This document shows, piece after piece, positions 16,997-24,624 of a DNA stretch of 61,688 nt. The position numbers and the translations under genes are program-made. The stretch covers positions 1 through 61,688 of the forward strand of contig JANWWA010000004.1 of NCBI GenBank assembly GCA_025056565.1. The letters are read 5' to 3'. The notes beneath the pieces are model-generated. The model was given only the letters and a program-made list of their open reading frames with translations, was not told where the DNA came from and did no database searches. Source of the stretch: Chloroherpetonaceae bacterium (GTDB lineage: Bacteria; Bacteroidota; Chlorobiia; Chlorobiales; Thermochlorobacteraceae). Within the stretch, counting starts at the first letter, position 1. Every line of letters starts with the position of its first letter.

Positions 16997-17800
16997 ATGC
17001 AGGTAATGCAATCTGACCGTGATATCATTCAAGAGCGGCTGACCAGACTGGTTCAAGATTGCGATGAACTGCGCAAAAAGGCGCTAATGTCCGCTGAAGC
17101 GATTGCGCTGCTGGAGCGACATCGTGCAGATCTCCTGCAACTGCTCGATCATCACAAGCATCGTAAAGCCGCTGCGGAGGAAGATACTCGCCTACTGGAA
17201 TTGCAAGAGCTGCGTGCAGAATTGCAACTGGCAAACGAAGCCTTGCAGTTCTTAGATAAGCAGAAAAGCGAGCTGATGCGCGAGCTGGAAAATCAAAAAC
17301 TTGTGCTCGAGCAGCAAAGTCGCGAAGATGGACTGACCAAACTCTATAACCGTCGCTATCTGGACTCACTGCTGGCGCAAGAATTCGAGCGTAGCAAACG
17401 CTTCAATCATCCCTTCACGATTGCGATTGTGGACATTGACCACTTCAAGAAAATTAATGACAACTTCTCGCATCAAGTTGGTGACGAAGTCATCAAGACC
17501 GTAGCGCAAATTTTTAAGAATAATCTCCGCTCAATGGATTTGGTAGGGCGATATGGCGGAGAGGAGTTTGTGATTGGGCTGTTGGAGACATCTCTAATGC
17601 GAGCGGTGCTGGTGGCAGAAAAGTTGCGTCGCGCCGTTGAGGAATTTAACTGGACGATTGTGCAGCCCAATCTACGTGTAACGATTAGCGTAGGGTTAGC
17701 GGAGAACACCAAGATGCCCAACCACGAGAAAATGATCTCTGAGGCTGACAAAAAGCTCTATGAAGCGAAACGTGCAGGACGAAATCTGGTGCGCTACTAA
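16997..17800 (+). CDS. Diguanylate cyclase with coiled-coil N-terminus (GGDEF)
   Basis: 267 residues. Residues 1-100 are charged and helical (RAELQLANEALQFLDKQKSEL), forming a probable coiled coil that would dimerise the enzyme. The GGDEF domain follows: DGLTKLYNRRYLD, DIDHFKKINDNFSHQVGDEV, and the active-site GGEEF at residues 187-191. An RSMD sequence sits five residues before GGEEF, exactly the allosteric inhibitory (RxxD) I-site. So the protein should make cyclic di-GMP from GTP and be feedback-inhibited by it. No membrane segment or sensory domain is present, so it is cytoplasmic with an unknown input. It lies 146 bases downstream of the DUF192 gene. Confidence 0.95.
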   Translation: MQVMQSDRDIIQERLTRLVQDCDELRKKALMSAEAIALLERHRADLLQLLDHHKHRKAAAEEDTRLLELQELRAELQLANEALQFLDKQKSELMRELENQKLVLEQQSREDGLTKLYNRRYLDSLLAQEFERSKRFNHPFTIAIVDIDHFKKINDNFSHQVGDEVIKTVAQIFKNNLRSMDLVGRYGGEEFVIGLLETSLMRAVLVAEKLRRAVEEFNWTIVQPNLRVTISVGLAENTKMPNHEKMISEADKKLYEAKRAGRNLVRY

Positions 17801-17819
17801 GGGAAGCAAAACTGGAGAG

Positions 17820-17875
17820 AAAAGCAAATGTCGCTTTTGCGCTGCGCCGCCTTCTTGCAAGGGAAAGCGGCGCAG
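17820..17875 (-). terminator. Hairpins between converging genes (terminator candidate)
   Basis: CTGCGCCGC at 17842-17850 pairs perfectly with GCGGCGCAG at 17867-17875. Read on the minus strand, a second smaller hairpin (GCAAA/TTTGC) follows and ends in a short T-run at 17820-17823. The structure sits between the ends of the diguanylate cyclase and peroxiredoxin genes and could stop transcription from both sides, more convincingly from the minus strand. Confidence 0.5.
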
Positions 17876-17881
17876 TGTGCT

Positions 17882-18340
17882 TTAGTTCAGATGCGCCTTG
17901 ACAGCTGCGAGCAATTCTTCATTAGTGCGGCTATCCTTGAGCTCATTTTCAATGTGCATCCACTTGATTTTGCCATCTTTGCCAACCAGAAAATAAGCGC
18001 GCTTGCTGCAATTGAGCGGCTCGTAGAGAATATCGTATTTCTTAGTGGCGTCGCGATGAATATCAGACAGCAGGTGGTGCGTCAGCTGGTATTTCTCGCG
18101 AAATGCTGCATGGGCAAACTTGGAATCGACACTAATCGGCAAAACCTTCACGCCCAGTTGCTCGAACTGTGCGTAATCTTGAGAGTAGCCGCAGTTCTGA
18201 GCGGTGCAGACCGGCGTAAAGTCCAGTGGGTAGAACGATAGCAGCACGGCTTGTTTGCCTCTGAAATCAGAGAGTCTCACCTTCGTGCCGTCGGTGCTAT
18301 CCAGCTCAAAATCAGGGGCTTCGTCGCCAACTTTTAGCAT
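17882..18340 (-). CDS. Peroxiredoxin, PrxQ/Bcp-like
   Basis: 152 residues with a thioredoxin fold. The peroxidatic Cys is in [14 protein letters not shown] near residue 45, and a second Cys five residues later gives the C-x4-C arrangement of atypical two-Cys PrxQ/Bcp enzymes. It begins [18 protein letters not shown], typical of the AhpC/TSA superfamily. It reduces hydrogen or organic peroxides using a thiol donor in the cytoplasm. AGGAGG stands 8 bases before the ATG, a near-perfect ribosome binding site suggesting high expression. It follows the 2Fe-2S protein gene by 73 bases. Confidence 0.93.
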   Translation of the reverse strand: MLKVGDEAPDFELDSTDGTKVRLSDFRGKQAVLLSFYPLDFTPVCTAQNCGYSQDYAQFEQLGVKVLPISVDSKFAHAAFREKYQLTHHLLSDIHRDATKKYDILYEPLNCSKRAYFLVGKDGKIKWMHIENELKDSRTNEELLAAVKAHLN

Positions 18341-18413
18341 AGAGAATTCCTCCTTTTGGTTTTAAGTGTTTTAGAAAATCCGAGAGATGCAAAGCAAGTT
18401 GCAAGGGTTCAAC

Positions 18414-18761
18414 TTAGCTACCCGTCAGTCGCCGTAGCATCAGGTGCTTAATGAAGCAGCGCGTAACTGGCTTATCATTTTTGAAGTGGCTCTCGACAAT
18501 TTCAGGAATGTCGTCGGGCATTAGGTGTCCATACCATGTGTTGTCAGTATGCACCAGCATTGTGCACCCATTTTCGCAAGCGCCTAGGCAAGTGGCAGTC
18601 TGCACTTCAACTGTGCTATCTAAACCTTGAGCGACGAGTTCAGCGTTCAGACGCTCTAAAAGAGCCGTGGCGCCGCGCTGAACGCAACTGGGCTTGGGGC
18701 TACCCTCTGGACGCAAGTTGGTGCAAACATATACCAAGTAAGGCATGGCTGGATAGAGCAT
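18414..18761 (-). CDS. Thioredoxin-like [2Fe-2S] ferredoxin
   Basis: 115 residues; the start is ATG at 18761 or the internal ATG at 18746 (MPYLVYVC). Four Cys match the thioredoxin-like 2Fe-2S pattern: one in VYVCTNLRP, one in PKPSCVQRG, and two in ATCLGACENGC. The chain ends with a DIPEIVESH segment typical of these small ferredoxins, which also occur as the NuoE-like fold. It probably carries electrons in the cytoplasm; the partner is unknown. Its neighbours are a membrane protein and a peroxiredoxin on the same strand, which may hint at redox stress functions. Confidence 0.85.
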   Translation of the reverse strand: MLYPAMPYLVYVCTNLRPEGSPKPSCVQRGATALLERLNAELVAQGLDSTVEVQTATCLGACENGCTMLVHTDNTWYGHLMPDDIPEIVESHFKNDKPVTRCFIKHLMLRRLTGS

Positions 18762-18785
18762 TTTTCGCTCGAACCGCCGTGACGG

Positions 18786-19265
18786 TCAAGTCGTTTCAGG
18801 CTTAGGGAAAAGCGCACGGGCTTTGTAGAGCAAAAGCACAATAATAGGCGTTAGCACTGCAGCCACAATAGAGCGAATACTGAACCACGAATCATAGAGA
18901 ACCATACTAGACACGAAGCTATTCAACATCAAGCCAATCGTAACGAAAAAGCCGCTGCGCCAGCCAAAATAGTTCAGGCGAATGGTGCCAAACGCGCAAA
19001 GCACCTCGAAAATGCCAAAGCCAAGCGTAACAAATGCGGAGGACGTGACGCGTTCCTTATTGTAGCCGAAGAGTTCAGTAAGGGTCTCGCCGCTACTTAG
19101 AAGTGTTGCAAGGCTCTCATAGGCGTTGCTAAAACCGAGAAGCATCATCAGAAGTGCAGCAAAAAAGGCTGTGGCACGCAGGCGCTGGAACTTCTGATAG
19201 AGCGCCTTCTCTTCTTCGGGTGAGAGGGTAGGCTCTTCTTCTTTGAGCGACGGCTCCTCTGGCAT
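18786..19265 (-). CDS. Small membrane protein of unknown function
   Basis: 159 residues. An acidic N-terminal tail (MPEEPSLKEEEPTLSPEEEK) is followed by about four membrane helices between residues 32 and 150, including FFAALLMMLLGFSNAY and IVAAVLTPIIVLLLY. No motif identifies a family. It lies 11 bases after ppa and 24 bases before the ferredoxin gene on the same strand, so it is probably cotranscribed with them. Coding is supported by its hydrophobic pattern and operon position. Confidence 0.7.
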   Translation of the reverse strand: MPEEPSLKEEEPTLSPEEEKALYQKFQRLRATAFFAALLMMLLGFSNAYESLATLLSSGETLTELFGYNKERVTSSAFVTLGFGIFEVLCAFGTIRLNYFGWRSGFFVTIGLMLNSFVSSMVLYDSWFSIRSIVAAVLTPIIVLLLYKARALFPKPETT

Positions 19266-19276
19266 CTTAAAACAGA

Positions 19277-19900
19277 TTACTTCGTTGGGTCTGGCTTCAG
19301 CTTAGCAATTTTGGCAGATTTTTTGGGCTTCGTTGTCCCATTTGCTTTGCCATTTGAAGCCAGACGCTTTTCTTCAGCAAGCTGCTCTTTTTTGCGTTCA
19401 ATTGCCTGCAAGATGGCGCGCTCAGCCACAAAAAAGTCGTGCCAACCGAAACTTTCTACGTGCTTGCCTTCCAGCTCTTTGTAGACGCTAAAGAAGTGCT
19501 CAATTTCGTTGGGCAAATGTGGTGGCACATCGGCTAAGCGACGAATGTTGTTGTAAATAGGGTCATTGATAGGGACGGAGAGAATCTTATCGTCCATTCC
19601 TTTGTCATCACGCATTTTCAGCAGCCCGACAGGACGCACTTCAATCAGGCAGCCTGTAAAAATCTCGCCGTGCGTGAGCACCAGCACATCGACAGGGTCG
19701 CCGTCTTCAGCAAGCGTATTTGGAATAAACCCATATGCAGCAGGGTAATGCACAGACGAGTACAGCACGCGGTCGAGCTTAAAGACACCTAAGTCGGGGT
19801 CAAATTCATACTTGTTTCGCTGACCCTTCGGCACCTCAATCACTGCATTCACTTCCTTCGGTGGATGCTTCCCAACAGGCAGATTCTTGTAGTCAATCAT
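19277..19900 (-). CDS. ppa: Inorganic pyrophosphatase (family I)
   Basis: 207 residues. Active-site segments are VIEVPKGQRNKYEFD near residue 22, YPAAYGFIPNT near 53, and DGDPVDVLVL near 66, supplying the acidic residues that bind magnesium. It hydrolyses pyrophosphate to phosphate and pulls biosynthetic reactions forward. The last 30 residues form a Lys/Ala-rich tail beyond the usual family length. The start codon overlaps the stop of the upstream 45-residue basic protein in an ATGA arrangement, indicating translational coupling. Confidence 0.95.
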   Translation of the reverse strand: MIDYKNLPVGKHPPKEVNAVIEVPKGQRNKYEFDPDLGVFKLDRVLYSSVHYPAAYGFIPNTLAEDGDPVDVLVLTHGEIFTGCLIEVRPVGLLKMRDDKGMDDKILSVPINDPIYNNIRRLADVPPHLPNEIEHFFSVYKELEGKHVESFGWHDFFVAERAILQAIERKKEQLAEEKRLASNGKANGTTKPKKSAKIAKLKPDPTK

Positions 19901-20034
19901 TTGCTTTGCGATTTTGTAGGTTGAGTCGTCGATTGAGATTTACTGGCTTGCTCTCTCATTGCTTTGCGCTTGGCTTTCATTCGCGCAATCGCTTTACGAT
20001 GCTTTTTAGCAACTTGCCGTGCACGCTTGTTCAT
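19897..20034 (-). CDS. Small, highly basic 45-residue protein
   Basis: The frame reads MNKRARQVAKKHRKAIARMK and continues with KRKAMREQ, then a Ser/Gln/Thr tail. Nearly half of the first 28 residues are Lys or Arg, forming a probable amphipathic helix. Such short MNKR-type proteins occur in several bacterial groups, but I know no proven function; nucleic-acid or ribosome binding is an inference from charge. Its stop overlaps the start of ppa by four bases (ATGA), and a promoter-like sequence lies 51 bases upstream, which together support a real gene. Confidence 0.65.
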   Translation of the reverse strand: MNKRARQVAKKHRKAIARMKAKRKAMREQASKSQSTTQPTKSQSK

Positions 20035-20084
20035 ACTTGGATAACAGGTTTAGAACGGGTTAGTAAGCTGGCAAAATTTGTGCA

Positions 20085-20112
20085 AGTATAATGCTTTTAA
20101 GGCGTCCTTCAA
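20085..20112 (-). promoter_or_regulatory. Sigma-70-like promoter for the small basic protein-ppa operon
   Basis: On the minus strand TTGAAG and TATACT are separated by 16 bases, four and five matches to the -35 and -10 consensus. The start of the small basic protein gene is 51 bases downstream, giving a leader of about 45 bases. It is the only such pair seen in the 190-base gap. Confidence 0.45.
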
Positions 20113-20223
20113 ATTCGGTCTTGCTAAATTAGTCCCCTTGACAGAAAGCTGTGCTCTGAAAGATGACTGCGGTGAAAACTGCCACGCTGCGGCTTATGAT
20201 GACGCTCGCATTTGGCGACTCCT

Positions 20224-21375
20224 TCAATCCGAGAAAGGTAAGCCACGGAGCAGCGGCCTAAGTTGAATGGACAGTGCAGAAAGGGTGAGCTGTGGATTAG
20301 CATTGCGCATCAAAGAATACAAGCTCTCTTCGACCAGCTTTGCGGCAGCATCAAAGTTTGCATTAGGGAAAGCTTTCACGAACTTTTCAATGGTCTCGGA
20401 AATATCAGTATTTACAAGAGGAGAGAGTGCGGCACCTAACTGGCGGACACGCTGCGCGTCTTGAAAGATGAGTAGCAAGGCGCTCAAAACTTCAAGCTGT
20501 GCATCTCTCGTCTGCTTTGTAAGTTCCTCAATAAAGCGAATTCTCTCAAGTAGGCGGTTTTCGGCCAAGATAGTGCGCAGCCAGTCGAGAGCACGGTTGC
20601 GTAGCTGCAGCGCTGTAGGGTCGCAAAGAAGCTGCTGTGCCTTAAAAAAATTGCCACGTGCAAGACCGACGGCGAACCGGACTTGTGCCGCACTGTCTGC
20701 TCCACCAGCCAAGCGCGAAAGCATTTCTTCGGAGGAGAGAGCTGAAAACCGCACAAGCTGGCAGCGTGAGACAATTGTCGGAAGCATAGCATCAGGGCGA
20801 GCCGTCGTGAGAATAAAAAGCACAAAGGGTGGCGGCTCTTCCAGAATTTTAAGCAAGCGATTCGCTGCAGTGGTATTCATTCGGTCGGCTTGGGAGATAA
20901 GAAAAATGCGCATCCCACTCTCTGGCTTAAACTGCGCTTTGCGAATCAGCTCTTCAATCTGCTCTGCCAAAATCCCCATTGATTTTTCCATCTGCATCTT
21001 GAAGTAAGGATTTCGGCGTTTTTCGGCGAAAAGCTGCTTGTATTGCGCTAAGGCTTCTTCCTGCTTTTCTCGCTCTTTGCTGCTGTCGGAAACTTCACGC
21101 AGAACAATTCCCTCAACCGGAAAGACATACTCGAGGTTAGGGTGCAGTAGCTCTGCGAAGGCTTGACAGCTTTCGCACTGGTCGCAAGCCTCGGCATTCC
21201 GTCGTGCACTGGGCGAAAGACAGTTGAGTGTTTTGGCAAGCTCGAGCGCCACCGCATCTTTGCCCACGCCCTCAGGCCCCACAAAAAGGTAAGCGTTGGG
21301 CAAACGACCCGCTTGCATCGTGCGACGCAATGTCTCTATTTGCTGCTTTTGTCCTAAAATGTGTTGCCAGCTCAT
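20224..21375 (-). CDS. holB: DNA polymerase III delta-prime/clamp-loader subunit
   Basis: 383 residues. It begins MSWQHILGQKQQIETLRR and has a Walker A-like GPEGVGKDAVALELAKTL near residue 33, a four-Cys zinc module (LNCLSP to CDQCESC) near 50-70, TTAANRLLKILEEPP near 168 and the arginine-finger SRC motif VSRCQLVRF near 200. A helical C-terminal domain would join the loader ring. It helps load the sliding clamp on DNA. The intact P-loop resembles DnaX, but the length and lack of the tau C-terminus fit delta-prime. It starts 63 bases after the methyltransferase gene on the same strand. Confidence 0.88.
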   Translation of the reverse strand: MSWQHILGQKQQIETLRRTMQAGRLPNAYLFVGPEGVGKDAVALELAKTLNCLSPSARRNAEACDQCESCQAFAELLHPNLEYVFPVEGIVLREVSDSSKEREKQEEALAQYKQLFAEKRRNPYFKMQMEKSMGILAEQIEELIRKAQFKPESGMRIFLISQADRMNTTAANRLLKILEEPPPFVLFILTTARPDAMLPTIVSRCQLVRFSALSSEEMLSRLAGGADSAAQVRFAVGLARGNFFKAQQLLCDPTALQLRNRALDWLRTILAENRLLERIRFIEELTKQTRDAQLEVLSALLLIFQDAQRVRQLGAALSPLVNTDISETIEKFVKAFPNANFDAAAKLVEESLYSLMRNANPQLTLSALSIQLRPLLRGLPFSD

Positions 21376-21437
21376 TGATGTAGCAAAATTGTCAGGGATG
21401 TGAATGCTTGCAAGCGTAATAAAAATACGCTGCTGCC

Positions 21438-22073
21438 CTATGCATCGCTGAACGTCTTAACACAGAAAAGTTGGTATGCAAGGTGTGGTATGTGCCGCAC
21501 AAGAGGCTGCGTGAGCACGCTAACACGATGCCAAAAAAGTTTGGGCTTCCACTTCACCTCGCTGTGCGCGCCGCGCAAAGGTTTGTAGCCCGACATTCCA
21601 CTTACGCTGTAGCCTAACGCCCGCATGTCCTTCACCGTCCAACCCGAGCGATGCAGTTGATATGGGTTGTCATCGAAGTCGCCTTGCGGCTGAAACCCAT
21701 TGGGCGTGAAAATAATGACTTTTCGCCGTGCAATGCGCTCCATTGAAGCAATGAGCTGGTAGCCATCGGCTTTCTCAAAGTGCTCAATGACATCTAACGC
21801 TACGACCACATCAAAGGACTGAGGCGGGAAAGCGGTCTCAAGTGCAAGCACATCCATCTGCCGATACTCGTGATGAATCTTGTGGGCGCGGCTTTGTTCA
21901 ATCGCTGGCAAAAAGGCATCAACGCCAACTGCATAGTGCAATTTGTGCGAAAAAAACCGAATGGGTGATGAACCGCCGCAACCAACATCCAACAGCGTGG
22001 TGCCAGCGCTCAGCACTTCTGCTTCAAGGCGAAGGAAATACTCTCTGGAAAGACGCCGAAAAATCTCAAGCAT
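21438..22073 (-). CDS. Class I SAM-dependent methyltransferase
   Basis: 211 residues from the ATG at 22073, which lies 4 bases after the stop of the glycosyltransferase gene; a longer frame upstream overlaps that gene and is not preferred. Motif I is TTLLDVGCGGSSPIRF near residue 27, followed by VVVALDVIEHF (post-motif Asp/Glu) near 93 and KVIIFTPNGF. This is a Methyltransf_11-type enzyme. Its tight link to a GT4 gene and a polysaccharide flippase suggests that it modifies a sugar or glycan; the substrate cannot be read directly. Confidence 0.85.
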   Translation of the reverse strand: MLEIFRRLSREYFLRLEAEVLSAGTTLLDVGCGGSSPIRFFSHKLHYAVGVDAFLPAIEQSRAHKIHHEYRQMDVLALETAFPPQSFDVVVALDVIEHFEKADGYQLIASMERIARRKVIIFTPNGFQPQGDFDDNPYQLHRSGWTVKDMRALGYSVSGMSGYKPLRGAHSEVKWKPKLFWHRVSVLTQPLVRHIPHLAYQLFCVKTFSDA

Positions 22074-22077
22074 TGTG

Positions 22078-23169
22078 TCAACTTTGTAAGATGCGTTCAA
22101 ATGTCTCAACGGCGCGTGCCCAAGTGTAAGTGCGAATATGCGCATAAGCGGCTTTTGCCAGTGCAACGCGCTCATCAGGATTACGAATTAGCCGCAACAC
22201 TTGCTCAGCCATCTTTTCGCTATCCTGCGGCGGCGCAAATAGAGCCGTTTGATTATCTGCTGCATACTCACGGTGTGCAGCAATATCGGTCAAGCAGACG
22301 GCTGCACCACACTGCATTGCTTCAATAGGTGTCAGTGAGAGACCCTCTGAAAGATTGGGTGCAAGGAAGATAGCAGCGTCGTTGTAAAGCTGGCATAGCT
22401 GCGTCGGGGAAGGATTCTGCACATAGTGTATCCAACTGGGCAAATTTGGCGGCGGTTTCACTACCCCAAATAGCTGAGCAGTAAGTGCAGGCACTTGTGC
22501 TTTGACTTTGTAAAGCGCCGCCAGCCCATACTGTGAGCCTTTTAGCGCAAGGGTATGATATAGCATCAGCACATGAGTCGGTTGGCGGGCTTCAATGGGG
22601 ATCAGGAGTCGAAACGGGCTATATGGTGAGTCCACGCCAAAAGAAACAACGTGGGCACACTCTCCCATTGATGCCAGCAAGTCTTTCAGCCAACTGGCTA
22701 TCACCAGTTTAGTCAGTGGCAGTTTCCAAGCTGCTTCAACCCGCTTTGGGTCAACGCCATCAAGATGTATTTCAGGGCCTTGAATGAAATAAAACTTCTT
22801 GCCTTTTGATGAGGGGTAAGATGCGACATACTCACTGGCTTCCCAAGTCGTTGCAATTACCACGTCTGCATCGGGCAGCCAGCGCCAATGCAGGCTAGGA
22901 CGCCAGAGCAGTTTTACGCTTGGGTGCAAACTTATCCAGCGGTGCGGCTTGTAGCCACCGCCATAGCCTACTCCACGCAGGAAAAACCATATCCATCGCT
23001 TCAAGTGTTGCAGCGGTGAAGCAAATCGGTCTACGCCTAATGTATTGTGGGCTGCAATGAGAAACATGCGATGTCCACGCATGGCAAGATGGTTAGCATA
23101 CTCCACGATGATTCTAAGTCCACCGCCTGGAAGATGAAATGATAAGGGGCATGCGAAAGAAATCGTCAT
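22078..23169 (-). CDS. Glycosyltransferase family 4
   Basis: 363 residues, GT-B type. The N-terminal domain has PLSFHLPGGGLRIIVEYANHL, the acceptor-side loop of GT4 enzymes, and the C-terminal domain has AAIFLAPNLSEGLSLTPIEAMQCGAAVCLTD, with the EGxxLxxIEAM donor-binding signature. It probably adds a sugar to a cell-surface polysaccharide. The start overlaps the flippase stop by four bases (ATGA), and the methyltransferase follows at once, so these three genes form one translationally coupled unit. Confidence 0.9.
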   Translation of the reverse strand: MTISFACPLSFHLPGGGLRIIVEYANHLAMRGHRMFLIAAHNTLGVDRFASPLQHLKRWIWFFLRGVGYGGGYKPHRWISLHPSVKLLWRPSLHWRWLPDADVVIATTWEASEYVASYPSSKGKKFYFIQGPEIHLDGVDPKRVEAAWKLPLTKLVIASWLKDLLASMGECAHVVSFGVDSPYSPFRLLIPIEARQPTHVLMLYHTLALKGSQYGLAALYKVKAQVPALTAQLFGVVKPPPNLPSWIHYVQNPSPTQLCQLYNDAAIFLAPNLSEGLSLTPIEAMQCGAAVCLTDIAAHREYAADNQTALFAPPQDSEKMAEQVLRLIRNPDERVALAKAAYAHIRTYTWARAVETFERILQS

Positions 23170-24530
23170 ACGGCCTTATCAGTTGCGTTGTCATCCTGCC
23201 GTGCAAGGCGATGCGTCGCCGCATCTTCAGAGAGTACTGTGCTCTGTTCCAGTTTGCGTTTGACGAACCAGTAACTTAATGCCATCGTTGTGCTGTCCGC
23301 AGCAAGGGCGCTGAGAGCCATTGCCAGCGGGCCGCAACTTGGCACAGTGGAGATAGCAAGCAGAACATAGAGGGCATTGCTGAATATGCCAATTTGCAGC
23401 GTTGCAGACCCCTGCTGCAATGCGATAAGTGCATGCCAGTAAGGTTGAGCGATAAATGCGATAAAGCGTGTAATCGCTAAAACCTGAAGAACCGCAACAC
23501 CTGTCAGAAAAGCGTCGCCTAACAGCAACTTGTAAATCATCGGCGCGCTAAGACACACAATTGTTGTCAGACTACCACCTAAGGCGACACACAGCCAGAA
23601 AGTAGCCGTGAGCTTTTTCTGAAATGTATCTTTGCCGATTGCTTGCCAGATCGATAGGCGTGGCAAAAAGAGCGAATAAACGCTGCTAAAAAAAAGATCT
23701 AACGCCATTGCCATCGCATAGCCCGAGCGATAAATTCCTACTGCGTGCGCATCAGCCATCAGTGCAAGCAAGGGCACCTGAGCATTCACAACCGTGAAGT
23801 TGACGGTTGTCAGCAACCAGTATCGCCACGATTCGCGGAAAGTGGTGGCAACCTCGGCGAATGAAAATCGCCCAATTGGACAGTGCTGTGTTTTACGATA
23901 GTAGAGGTAGGCAGCAGTCAACGTCGATACAAGACCAGCGAGAACAGTTACAACTAAGTCAGACCCCACTGGCATTCCTGGAGAAAAGAACAGAAAAATA
24001 AGCAGCGCAGAAAGACCAGATTGAAGCGCCAGCGTGGCATAATGCCAGCCTATTTCTTCCAGACCTTGAAAGACGAAAAGAAAGTTCAGACCTTGCGTCC
24101 AAAGAAATGCAATACCCAGCAGCCATAACCAGCGCTGGTCACTTGGCACCACAAACCAGCACACACTGCCCCACACCAGCGAAAGCCCAAGCAAGACAAG
24201 TGCACGAAATGACAGCAGCGGCTTTGCAATCTGATGCACATTATGCTTTTGAACGGCAATTTGACGCACGGATACCGCATCGAAACCAAAATTTGCCAGT
24301 AATGCAAAATAGGCGGCTGATAGGTAAATGGTGCCCGAAATACCAAAACTCTCTGGCCCAAGGCAACGCGCTGCGTATGTCATCGCAAAGAAGCCGGCGA
24401 TGCGCGAAAAAATCATGAGGAACATTGAAGCTGCAGCGTGGCGGGCAAGGCGTGAAGTTCTAAGCTGCTGTAAAGCAGCCTGTAGAGAGACACTGGCGCT
24501 ATGCCAGTGTGTGCGGAGATGCCTAATCAT
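23166..24530 (-). CDS. Wzx-type polysaccharide flippase
   Basis: 454 residues from the ATG at 24530; an earlier in-frame start at 24659 would overlap the OstA-like gene and lacks a plausible N-terminus. About twelve to fourteen membrane helices begin with SMFLMIFSRIAGFFAMTYAARCLGPESFG, typical of the MATE/Wzx polysaccharide synthase superfamily. It should move lipid-linked oligosaccharide units across the inner membrane. It is coupled to a GT4 glycosyltransferase, consistent with an O-antigen or exopolysaccharide cluster. A 7-bp hairpin (24491-24509) lies in the first codons. Confidence 0.88.
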   Translation of the reverse strand: MIRHLRTHWHSASVSLQAALQQLRTSRLARHAAASMFLMIFSRIAGFFAMTYAARCLGPESFGISGTIYLSAAYFALLANFGFDAVSVRQIAVQKHNVHQIAKPLLSFRALVLLGLSLVWGSVCWFVVPSDQRWLWLLGIAFLWTQGLNFLFVFQGLEEIGWHYATLALQSGLSALLIFLFFSPGMPVGSDLVVTVLAGLVSTLTAAYLYYRKTQHCPIGRFSFAEVATTFRESWRYWLLTTVNFTVVNAQVPLLALMADAHAVGIYRSGYAMAMALDLFFSSVYSLFLPRLSIWQAIGKDTFQKKLTATFWLCVALGGSLTTIVCLSAPMIYKLLLGDAFLTGVAVLQVLAITRFIAFIAQPYWHALIALQQGSATLQIGIFSNALYVLLAISTVPSCGPLAMALSALAADSTTMALSYWFVKRKLEQSTVLSEDAATHRLARQDDNATDKAV

Positions 24531-24624
24531 CGTCAGTGTCGCAAGATTGGGTTCGAAAAACTGCCCAAGCAAAGGGAGCACTGTTTGCTTTTGGGACAGC
24601 TTAAAGAAAAGCAAGGATAGTGAA

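Noticed and set aside
20078-20266. 62-codon plus-strand frame between ppa and holB
   Set aside because: It runs into the 3' end of holB and across the promoter of the small basic protein gene; no family or start signal supports it.
24491-24509. 7-bp hairpin (CACTGGC/GCCAGTG) as a terminator
   Set aside because: It lies inside the first codons of the flippase gene and no T-run follows.
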